Origin: DATADW01 sp963733905
GTDB taxonomy: Bacteria > Actinomycetota > Acidimicrobiia > Spongiisociales > DATADW01
Reading direction: 5' to 3'
Assembly: GCA_963733905.1 (NCBI GenBank)
Contig: CAVTEU010000019.1
Span: forward strand, 77,967 to 141,966
Length of the DNA stretch: 64,000 bases
Numbering within the stretch: the stretch's first letter is position 1; every line of letters starts with the position of its first letter. Made by a program: the position numbers and the translations under genes. Below the pieces are notes generated by a model. The model was not told the origin of the DNA. It ran no database searches and was given only the letters and a program-made list of their open reading frames with translations. This document shows positions 1 to 7,087 of the stretch, piece by piece.

Positions 1-1
1 G

Positions 2-505
2 CTGACACTCGAGTTCGGGCTCGACGTACTGCTCGGCGCCTTCGCCGCAGGGATGGTCATCCGGCTCGCCTCGACCGGCGAGCAGGCGAACGAGCTCGCC
101 AGCAGGCTGGAGTCGATCGGGTTCGGTTTCTTCATCCCGATCTTCTTCGTGATGACCGGCGTGACATTCGACATCGCCGGTCTCCTGGCCGATCCGCTGA
201 ATCTGTTGCTGCTTCCGCTGTTCCTCTCGCTGTTCTTCCTGGTCAGGGGTCTGCCGATCTTGTTCTACCGCTCCGAGGTCGAGCGGAACGACCTGATCCC
301 GCTAGCTCTCGTCTCCGCCACGGCACTCCCTCTCGTCGTCGTAATCACCGAGATCGGTGTGTCGACCGGCCGTATGGATTCCGGGCTGGCCACTGCACTC
401 GTCGGCGCCGGGATGGTGTCGGTGATCCTGTTTCCCGCAGTGGCGCTCCGGCTCAGGGCGAGGTCTAGCCGGACTCCACCCGCTGATACCGTGGCGCCAC
501 CGTGA
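2..505 (+). CDS. Cation:proton antiporter (CPA2/Kef-type), C-terminal part
   Basis: C-terminal 167 residues of an integral-membrane monovalent cation/proton antiporter; the frame is open from base 2 and the start lies outside the window. The visible part holds at least four hydrophobic segments. It includes a glycine-rich helix with GAFAAGMVIRLAS and the segment FFIPIFFVMTGVTFD, both typical of the Na+/H+ exchanger domain of Kef/NhaP-like proteins. The tail after the last helix is short and basic with no TrkA-N domain, so this is a transporter without a fused regulatory domain, at least at this end. The stop overlaps the GTG start of the next gene by 4 bp, suggesting co-transcription. Substrate (Na+ or K+) cannot be told. 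Confidence 0.85.
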   Translation: MTLEFGLDVLLGAFAAGMVIRLASTGEQANELASRLESIGFGFFIPIFFVMTGVTFDIAGLLADPLNLLLLPLFLSLFFLVRGLPILFYRSEVERNDLIPLALVSATALPLVVVITEIGVSTGRMDSGLATALVGAGMVSVILFPAVALRLRARSSRTPPADTVAPP

Positions 506-2067
506 ACCTCCTCGATCGCCTGCGCGCACCGGTCACCCCCGGAGAGATCACCACAAAGCGATGGGACGCCATCGTGGTCGGCGGAGGCCACAACGGACTC
601 GCAGCCGCCGCATACCTCGCCAAAGCGGGCAAGCAGGTCATCGTGGTGGAGAGACGCGACCGACTTGGCGGCGCCGCCACCGTCGAGGAGATGTGGCCGG
701 GCTATCACATCTCGCCATGCGCCTACCTCGCCGGGCTGCTCCATACGAGGGTGATCGACGACCTCGACCTGCGCCGCCATGGCTTCGCGGTGACGACCAT
801 CGATCCCGATCTCTTCGTCCCATTCGCCGACGGCACCTCATTGACCTGCTGGTCCGACCCCGACCGCACCGTCGCCGAGATCGCACGGCTATCACCCCCC
901 GACGTCGACGGCTACCTCGCCCGCCAACAACTCTGGGACCGGATACGGGATGCGCTACGACCCGATGGTGACGGCGACGTCTGGCTCGGTGAGCCTCCCT
1001 CGCGGTCGGAGATCGAAGAGCGGTTGGGCGGTGACTCTGAGCTCATCCACGTCCTCTTCGAGCAATCGCAGATCGACCATCTGACGAGCTACTTCAAGGA
1101 TGACCGGCTGGTAACCGCCTACGCCGGTCAAGGGGTGATCGGAACCAACGCCTCGCCGTTCGACCCGGGGACCGCCTCGATCGAGTTCCACCATTCCTCC
1201 GGTCGTCTCGAAGGGCAGCCGGGGACATGGGGGTTTGTCGCCGGTGGGATGGGGTCGGTGTCGGCGGCGCTGGCCGATGCCGCCCGCGAGGCTGGCGCGA
1301 CGCTTGCGACCGGTGTCGAGGTGAGCAGCGTCATCCCCGGCGAGGGCGTGGAACTGGCCGACGGCGGCGTCCTCCATGCGCCGGTCGTGCTGTGCAACGC
1401 CGACCCCGAACGGGCGGCGGCGCTGCTCGGAGCGGCGGCGCCTACGTCCTTTCTGAGACGGGTCGAGGAGGTGCCCCGCACTTCCCCGGTGGTCAAAGTC
1501 ACATTCGCCCTGGGAGCCTTGCCCGACTTCGGCGCCGATCACGCCACCTCGGCCCAGGTGGAGATCACCACCGGCCCAAAGGCGATGCACGACTCATTTC
1601 TCGCCGCCGGTCGTGGCGAGTTGGCCGAGGACCTGTGGTGCGAGCTCTACTTCCAAACGGTGTACGACCCTTCGATCGCACCTCCCGGTAAGCACGTGCT
1701 CTCCGCCTTCTGCCAGTACGTCCCTCACACGTTCGCCGAGGGCAATTGGGACGAGAGGCGGGACCAGGTGGGCGACCTAGTGACTCGCTCGATCGAACGG
1801 TTTGCGCCGGGGTTCTCCGACCTGGTCGAGCAGCGACACATAGATGGGCCACCCGACGTCGAGGAGCGGATCGGTCTCGCCGGCGGCCACATCTTCCAGG
1901 GCGAGTGCCTCCCCGCCTTCATGTGGGACCGCCGCCTCCCCTACCGCACCGGTGCCGACGGCGTCTACCTTTGCGGCGCCGCCACCCACCCCGGCGGCAG
2001 CGTCATCGCCGTCAACGGCCGCAACGCCGCAATGGCTGTATTGAAAGACACGGCGATCACTGCGTGA
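502..2067 (+). CDS. FAD/NAD(P)-dependent oxidoreductase, PYROXD2/phytoene-desaturase-like
   Basis: A 521-residue soluble flavoprotein, apparently intact. Residues about 24-55 form the Rossmann dinucleotide-binding fold with GGGHNGLAAAAYLAKAGK followed by the acidic strand end VVERRDRLGGAA. Near the C-terminus is the second FAD contact typical of carotenoid desaturase-like amine oxidases (YLCGAATHPGGSV). Length and the GHNGL variant match the PYROXD2/CrtI-like family of uncertain substrate rather than true phytoene desaturases. No carotenoid genes lie nearby. The GTG start overlaps the antiporter stop (GTGA), and there is no better in-frame start. The reaction is presumably flavin-dependent dehydrogenation or isomerisation of a hydrophobic substrate, which is inference only. 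Confidence 0.85.
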   Translation: MNLLDRLRAPVTPGEITTKRWDAIVVGGGHNGLAAAAYLAKAGKQVIVVERRDRLGGAATVEEMWPGYHISPCAYLAGLLHTRVIDDLDLRRHGFAVTTIDPDLFVPFADGTSLTCWSDPDRTVAEIARLSPPDVDGYLARQQLWDRIRDALRPDGDGDVWLGEPPSRSEIEERLGGDSELIHVLFEQSQIDHLTSYFKDDRLVTAYAGQGVIGTNASPFDPGTASIEFHHSSGRLEGQPGTWGFVAGGMGSVSAALADAAREAGATLATGVEVSSVIPGEGVELADGGVLHAPVVLCNADPERAAALLGAAAPTSFLRRVEEVPRTSPVVKVTFALGALPDFGADHATSAQVEITTGPKAMHDSFLAAGRGELAEDLWCELYFQTVYDPSIAPPGKHVLSAFCQYVPHTFAEGNWDERRDQVGDLVTRSIERFAPGFSDLVEQRHIDGPPDVEERIGLAGGHIFQGECLPAFMWDRRLPYRTGADGVYLCGAATHPGGSVIAVNGRNAAMAVLKDTAITA

Positions 2068-2080
2068 TCGCCGGTTACTG

Positions 2081-2290
2081 AGTTCTGAGTACTGAGTTCA
2101 TAACCGAAACCCAAGACGTCAGACGGCAGACGGCAGACGGCAGACTCGCCAGTATCGGGCGTGATGTACCGATTCGCTTCCCGTCCCGGATTCAGGAGAG
2201 AGACGCCAACGGGGGGATGATCATGTCTTCCTGGCGTTTCGACCGTGGGCTGTCTTTGGGTTTGAACCCATAACCCAAACCCATAACCCA
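2081..2290. repeat. Intergenic direct-repeat region with AGACGGC heptamers
   Basis: The 324-base gap between the oxidoreductase and the next gene carries no convincing ORF. It opens with two near copies of ACTGAGTTCTGAGT (about 2079-2100). Then come three or more head-to-tail copies of AGACGGC (about 2119-2146), and near 2262-2292 two copies of an ACCCATAACCC unit. The AGACGGC unit recurs in other gaps of this window (about 6290, 29165 in inverse orientation, 35565), so it belongs to a dispersed intergenic family. No function can be assigned. Confidence 0.6.
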
Positions 2291-2294
2291 GAAC

Positions 2295-2317
2295 GTCCGG
2301 CGGCGATGCCGCCGGAC
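2295..2317 (+). terminator. Perfect 10-bp stem hairpin, likely transcription terminator
   Basis: GTCCGGCGGC at 2295-2304 pairs perfectly with GCCGCCGGAC at 2308-2317 across a GAT loop, followed by TTCTCC. There is no long T run, so it is a weak rho-independent terminator or an RNA-processing hairpin. It separates the oxidoreductase from the downstream membrane-protein/two-component unit. Confidence 0.55.
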
Positions 2318-2391
2318 TTCTCCATACCCTGTTCACATTGTCTCCACGTTCTTGTCCGACGATGCGATGGTCACAGATGAAAGGAGTGACC

Positions 2392-2760
2392 ATGAACCGT
2401 CGAGTCTGGTTGAGCGTGTTGCTCACCGTGCTCGTAATCGGTGTCGTCGCCGCCATCGGCTACGGCGTGTATCAGATCGGCTTCGATCAGGGGGTGGCGG
2501 CAACTGCCGGAGAAACGACCACGGTTGTCCAAGTCGGTCACCGCGGCTACGGATGGGGATTCTTCCCTTGGTTCATCTTCCCGCTGTTCTTCTTCTTCCT
2601 GTTCTTCATCGGGAAGGCGTTCTGGTGGGGACCCTGGCGGGGTGGATGGCGCGGTCCGTACGGCGGCGGGCCATACAACGGCGAGGGCGAGGTCCCGCCC
2701 CACATCGAGAAGCGTCTCCAGACGTGGCACGAAGAGGCGCACGCAGAGAAGAAAGAGTGA
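2392..2760 (+). CDS. Small Trp/Phe/Gly-rich membrane protein
   Basis: A 122-residue membrane protein of unknown function. Start ATG 2392 is chosen because AAAGGAGTGACC sits just before it; the open frame reaches further up but without a ribosome site. Residues about 5-27 form one transmembrane helix. A short outside loop follows, then a very aromatic second segment (GFFPWFIFPLFFFFLFF) that ends in WWGPWRGGWRGPYGGGPY and a charged cytoplasmic tail. It sits 63 bp upstream of a response regulator/kinase pair. The kinase membrane domain contains a matching FFPWF[VI] motif, which suggests that the two interact or share ancestry. It may be an accessory or sensor subunit of that two-component system (inference). 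Confidence 0.75.
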   Translation: MNRRVWLSVLLTVLVIGVVAAIGYGVYQIGFDQGVAATAGETTTVVQVGHRGYGWGFFPWFIFPLFFFFLFFIGKAFWWGPWRGGWRGPYGGGPYNGEGEVPPHIEKRLQTWHEEAHAEKKE

Positions 2761-2763
2761 TCC

Positions 2764-2796
2764 AAGGCGCGGCCGGGGTCGTCCCGGCCGCGCCTT
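2764..2796 (+). terminator. 14-bp perfect hairpin after the small membrane protein
   Basis: AAGGCGCGGCCGGG (2764-2777) pairs with CCCGGCCGCGCCTT (2783-2796) around a GTCGT loop, starting 4 bp after the stop codon. It is a strong GC hairpin without a U tract. It probably attenuates read-through so that the small membrane protein is made in excess over the downstream regulator and kinase. Confidence 0.65.
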
Positions 2797-2823
2797 CGCT
2801 CGCGACATCGGGAGAATGGCGAC

Positions 2824-3505
2824 ATGACCACCGTCCTGGTCGTAGACGACGAACTCAAGATCACCAGGCTGGTGCGCGACTACCTCGAGCAGGCCGGCAT
2901 CGCTGTGCTCACCGCATCGGACGGCCCAGGGGCGCTGGCGGCGGTTCGGGCGGCCAAACCCGACCTCGTCATCCTCGACCTGGGGCTCCCCGGGATGAGC
3001 GGGCTCGATGTGACAACCCACCTTCGCCGCTCGAGCTCGATCCCGATCATCGTGCTCACCGCCAGAAGCGAAGAGACCGACCGGGTGGTTGGGCTCGAGC
3101 TGGGCGCCGACGACTACGTCGTCAAGCCGTTCAGCCCCAAGGAGCTGGTGGCGAGGGTGCGCGCCGTTCTCCGCAGGGTCGGTGCAGCACACCCCGGGGC
3201 AGAGGTGATCACGAGCAGGCGACGTGACGATCGACCTTCCCCGGATGCGGGTCACGGTCGGCGAGCGGACGGTTGACCTGACGGCCACCGAGTTCGACCT
3301 GTTGGCCACGATGGTGCGCCGGCCGGGGCAGGTCTTCACCCGCTCGCAGCTGCTCGACGCGGTCCATGGTGTTGCCTTCGATTCGTACGAGCGGGCGATC
3401 GACGCCCACATCAAGAACATCCGGCGGAAGTTGGAGCCCGACCCGCGCCAGCCCCGCTACATCCAGACCGTCTACGGCGTGGGCTACCGGTTCACCGATG
3501 CCTGA
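2824..3505 (+). CDS. OmpR-family response regulator (one frame break)
   Basis: A two-component DNA-binding regulator. Receiver domain residues about 3-115 carry VVDDE at the acidic pocket, the phospho-acceptor in VILDLGLPGMSG, and the conserved lysine in DYVVKPFSPKEL. A winged-helix output domain follows with VDLTATEFDLLATMVRRPG and the final YIQTVYGVGYRF signature. The receiver reads in frame from ATG 2824. The output domain continues in a second frame from about 3215, so one or two bases are wrong near 3205-3220. The 3' end overlaps the kinase start by 8 bp, indicating one operon. With the kinase at 3498 it should control envelope or ion genes, but the target is unknown. Confidence 0.85.
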
Positions 3506-4588
3506 CCGTCACCACAGGGCGCCGCCGTGGTGGCCCGAGGGTGAAGGTTGGCCACCGCAGCGCGGCATCGGCCCCGACGCTTGGAAGGCATGGCGGCGAA
3601 GGACCATCTGGATCGCCCTCATCGGCTTTGGGGCGCTCGTCCTCGTCTGGGCGGTGGCCGGGTACTTCTTCTTTGGCGGAGAGGGCCGGCCAGGGACGTT
3701 GCTTCTTCCCCTGGTTCGTCATCCCGATCACGCTGCTTGATCCTGTTCGTGGCAGGACGTGGGTTCCGCCGTACCTGGGCGCCCTTGGGAAGCCTCATGG
3801 ATGCCACCGGGCGATTGGCCGAAGGCGAATACGGGGCGCGGGTGGAGCCGGCCGGACCGCCACAGTTGCGCGAGGTGATGGGTGCTTTCAATCGGATGGC
3901 GGGCCGGATCGAAGCTGCGGACGAACAGCGCCGGAGGCTCCTCGCCGACCTCAGCCACGAGTTGCGGACCCCGCTCACCGTCATCCAGGGAAGCGTCGAG
4001 GCGATGCTCGATGGGGTCCACCCCGCGGACGAGGAGCACCTCTCCCGGCTGCTCGAGGAGACCCGTGTCCTGAGCAGACTGCTCGACGACCTGCGGACGG
4101 TCACGCTGGCCGAGGCGGGTCGATTGTCGCTCCAACTCGAAAGCACCGATCTCGGCGCCGCTCGTCGACGACGCCGTGTCCTCGCTCCTCACCCAGGCCG
4201 ACGACGCCGGTGTGTCGGTGAAGGTCGACGTGGCGCCAGACCTCCCCGAGTTGGAGGTCGACCCGGTACGCATCAGGGAAGTGGTGACCAACCTGGTGAT
4301 CAACGCCCTACGCCACACCCCACCAACCGGGCATATCCAGGTTGACGTGGTGGCCGACCCAGCCGGGGTTCGGGTATCGGTGGCCGACGATGGTGCCGGG
4401 ATACCAACCAGATGTCCTGCCCCATGTGTTCGACCGCTTCGTCAAGTCGGCCGACTCGACCGGGACGGGGCTCGGGTTGACCATCGCCCGCGACCTGGTG
4501 GAAGCGCATGGCGGCTCGATCGCCGCCCTGTCTCCGCGCGGAGGGCGGCACGACGGTGAGCTTCTCGCTGCCGGTCGTTGCGCGCTGA
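3498..4588 (+). CDS. Sensor histidine kinase (four to five frame breaks)
   Basis: Membrane sensor kinase partnered with the preceding regulator. ATG 3498 begins an N-terminus with the WWPEGEGWPP signature seen in one actinobacterial/Chloroflexi kinase group. A transmembrane helix comes next, then a second membrane stretch GRCFFPWFVIPITLL read in another frame. A HAMP linker (about 3790-3930), the HisKA H-box LADLSHELRTPLTV (phospho-His codon near 3957) and an HATPase domain follow. That domain shows NLVINALRHTPP (N box), VADDGAGIP (G1) and STGTGLGLTIARDLVEAHGG (G2), and the end is GGTTVSFSLPVVAR then TGA 4588. The segments use three frames, with breaks near 3690-3740, 4150, 4400 and 4535. All key motifs are present, so the enzyme is likely functional in the organism. 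Confidence 0.8.
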
Positions 4589-4692
4589 GTCAAGAGACCG
4601 GCTCCCAGAGCCGATATCAAGGGGGGACCCAGGGGCAAAGACCGGTTGCTGGCTATCGTGGCCGCACCGGTCGATCGACGAAAGGGCGGTTG

Positions 4693-6279
4693 GTGGAGTC
4701 CAGAACAGCGGTCGTGCTCGACGGTTCGAGCCTCACCGTCGAGGAGATCGTCTCAATAGGGCGCGGTGAACGGGCAGTCACGCTCGATCCGACCGCCGTC
4801 GAACGGTGCATCGCCAGCCGCAGCTTCCTCGAGGAGGAGGTCGCCGCCGGCAAAGTGATCTACGGCGTCAACACCTCGTTTGGCCCGATGTGCAACAAGA
4901 TCATCAGCGATGAGGAGATCGAGGCGCTCCAGGTCAACCTCATCCGGAGCCATGCCGCCGGGCTGGGCGACCCGCTCGATCCGGCGATCGCAACAGCAGT
5001 CACCGCCGTCCGGCTCAATACCCTGGTCAAGGGGTACAGCGGCGTCCGCCTCGAGTTGCTCGACTTCCTCGCAGAGATGATCAACCGGGGCATCGCCCCC
5101 TACATCCCGGAGAACGGCAGCGTCGGCGCCAGCGGCGACCTGACCCATCTCGCCCACCTGGCTCTCGGAGTGATCGGCGAGGGTCAACTCTTCTACAAGG
5201 GACGGCTCGGCCGGGCCCAGGAGGTGCTCGCCGAGGAGGGCCTCACCCCGGTGCGCCTCGCCTTCAAGGAGGGCCTGGCGATGATGAACGGGACCGCCGC
5301 CGCCACCGCCATCGCCGCTTTCGCAGTCCACGACGCCCGCCGCCTGCTCAATCTGGCGTGTGTCACCGGGGCCTTTGGGATAGAGGTGTTCGCCGGTCTC
5401 GACGACGCATTCGACGAGGACCTGCACCGGGTCAAGCCGCACCGCGGGCAGCAGCAGATAGCCGACACCATCCGCCTGCTGTGCCGCGATTCGAGCAACG
5501 TGACCAGCCGCGAGGGGATCCACTCGCTGATCCGGCAGGAGGAGACCACAGGCCCTGTCTTCGAGACGAGCCTCACCGTCCAGGACGTCTACTCGATCAG
5601 GTGCACGCCCCAGATCCTGGCGCCGGTCGTCGAGGCCATCGACGAGGCGAAGCGGGTGCTCGAGGTTGAGGCGAACTCGACCAACGACAACCCCCTGGTT
5701 TTCCCCGAGCAGCGCAAGGTGGTGCATGGTGGGAACTTCCACGGCCAGAGCGTCGGGTTCGTATCCGACATGCTGGCGGTGGCCATTTCGACGCTGTGCA
5801 ACCTCTCGGAGCGGCGCATCGCCAAGTACCTCGATGTGAAGCTCAACCAGGGTCTGCCGGAATTTCTCATCGCGGGCACGGTCGGGCTCACCATGGGTTT
5901 CATGGGCTCGCAGTACCTGGCGACGTCCACCACAGCCGAGAACCGCCAACTGGCCAACCCGGTGAGCACGCAGACCATCTCGACCAATGCCGCCAACCAG
6001 GACGTGGTCCCCATGTCCCCGGTGGCGGCGCGCAAGGCGCTGCGCGCCGTGGAGAACGCAAAGCACATCCTCACACTCGAAGTCCTCGTCGCCATGCAAG
6101 CGCTCACCTTCAGGGGCGCTAGTGGCCTCGGCACCGGCACCAGCCGCGTCCACGCCGTGCTCGGCGAGCATTTCGAGCAGTACGACAACAACCGCGTCCT
6201 CCACGACGACCTCGTCCGCTTCCGCAGCCTCTTGTTTTCCTCCAGCCTCCTCGATGACCTCAGCGGGTATCTGAACTGA
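4693..6279 (+). CDS. Aromatic amino-acid ammonia-lyase (HAL/TAL family)
   Basis: An intact 528-residue cytosolic lyase that removes ammonia from an aromatic amino acid. The MIO cofactor triad Ala-Ser-Gly lies in NGSVGASGDLTHLAHLAL, the catalytic tyrosine loop is KVIYGVNTSFGPM, and NSTNDNPL and GGNFHGQS are the usual active-site signatures. GTG 4693 is chosen (TTG 4690 is possible) because the open frame further up is the out-of-phase tail of the kinase. Substrate: the GVNTSFGPM loop and RSHAAG selectivity segment resemble Flavobacterium-type tyrosine ammonia-lyases and aminomutases more than classic hutH (GVNTGFG). No other hut genes (hutU, hutI) are present. Histidine, tyrosine or aminomutase activity all remain possible. 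Confidence 0.82.
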   Translation: MESRTAVVLDGSSLTVEEIVSIGRGERAVTLDPTAVERCIASRSFLEEEVAAGKVIYGVNTSFGPMCNKIISDEEIEALQVNLIRSHAAGLGDPLDPAIATAVTAVRLNTLVKGYSGVRLELLDFLAEMINRGIAPYIPENGSVGASGDLTHLAHLALGVIGEGQLFYKGRLGRAQEVLAEEGLTPVRLAFKEGLAMMNGTAAATAIAAFAVHDARRLLNLACVTGAFGIEVFAGLDDAFDEDLHRVKPHRGQQQIADTIRLLCRDSSNVTSREGIHSLIRQEETTGPVFETSLTVQDVYSIRCTPQILAPVVEAIDEAKRVLEVEANSTNDNPLVFPEQRKVVHGGNFHGQSVGFVSDMLAVAISTLCNLSERRIAKYLDVKLNQGLPEFLIAGTVGLTMGFMGSQYLATSTTAENRQLANPVSTQTISTNAANQDVVPMSPVAARKALRAVENAKHILTLEVLVAMQALTFRGASGLGTGTSRVHAVLGEHFEQYDNNRVLHDDLVRFRSLLFSSSLLDDLSGYLN

Positions 6280-6284
6280 GAGAG

Positions 6285-6485
6285 ACGGCGGACGGCAGAC
6301 GGACGGTAAATCAGAATCCGTCCCCCTCCGCTCGCTTCGCTCTGGGTTTGGCTCCCCTTCCCGGTGGGAGGGGGTTGGGGGGAGGGTGATCTGCCGCCGC
6401 TCGTCCCGAGTCACCCCTTCCGCTCGCTCCGCTCTGCCCTCTCCCCTCACCTGGGGAGGCCACCCTCCTACCCTGTCTTCCGTCA
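6285..6485. repeat. GC-rich dispersed intergenic repeat block
   Basis: The 247-base gap after the lyase has no gene. It contains GACGGCGGACGGCAGACGG, two near copies of a CCGCTCGCTTCGCTCTG unit (about 6329 and 6419) and the complementary pair CCCCTTCCCGGTGGGAGGGG that can fold. Close relatives of these modules recur at 35.55-35.83 kb and 46.86-47.06 kb. They look like a mosaic intergenic repeat family (RNA hairpins or recombination remnants). Confidence 0.6.
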
Positions 6486-6526
6486 TCCGACAGGCCATTA
6501 GGTCGTCGCGTTAGGGTGAATTCGCC

Positions 6527-7044
6527 ATGGAAACCTGGGACGCGATCACCTCGCGGCGCAACGTTCGTCAGTTCTCATCACAGCCGATCTCGCCCGACGA
6601 TCTCGACCGGATCCTCGAGGCGGCACGGCGCACACCGTCGGCGGGCAACAAGCAGCCATGGGACTTCATCGTGGTCACCGACCCCGACGTGCTGGCCGAG
6701 CTCCCGCAGGCTCTGGCAAGGCGCGGGGCACATGTCACGCGGTCAGGCGGCGATCATGCTGGTGGCCCCGGAGGTCGATGACACACGCACCCGTGAGCTG
6801 ATCCAATACGACTTCGGTCAGGCGACGATGTCGATCATGCTGGCGGCTGCCGACCTGGGGATCGGGACCGGGCACTCCTCGGTCGAGGATCAGGACCTGG
6901 CTAGGCAGTTGCTCGGTGTTCCTGAGGACCGCTTCGTCGCCTGGATGATGGCTCTGGGCTACCCCGAGGACCGCCCGCTTACCCCAATCGTCAAGCCCGA
7001 TCAGGCGACCCTTCGACGAAGTCGTCCACCGCGAGCGTTGGTGA
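6527..7044 (+). CDS. Nitroreductase-family FMN oxidoreductase (two frame breaks)
   Basis: Small soluble FMN-dependent reductase. It opens with METWDAITSRRNVRQFSSQP, the nitroreductase N-terminal signature with the RRNVR phosphate-binding motif, and continues through AARRTPSAGNKQPWDFIVV. After a break near 6740 the chain goes on in another frame with YDFGQATMSIMLAAADLGIG and WMMALGYPEDRPL. A second break near 7000 restores the family end RPFDEVVHRERW and TGA 7044. In a single frame the ORF would be cut at 84 residues. The substrate is unknown: such enzymes reduce nitroaromatics, quinones or flavins with NAD(P)H. It stands alone between the lyase and the SARP regulator. Confidence 0.8.
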
Positions 7045-7087
7045 GCACATAGCTCTTCGGATCGACACGGGGCGTAGCATTCCGGTG

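Noticed and set aside
2119..2150. Short tandem repeats as a CRISPR array
   Set aside because: The units are 7-mers without spacers and no cas genes are present.
2255..2295. Telomere-like ACCCATAACCC repeats
   Set aside because: Only two imperfect copies within a normal gap; no end structure or telomere genes.
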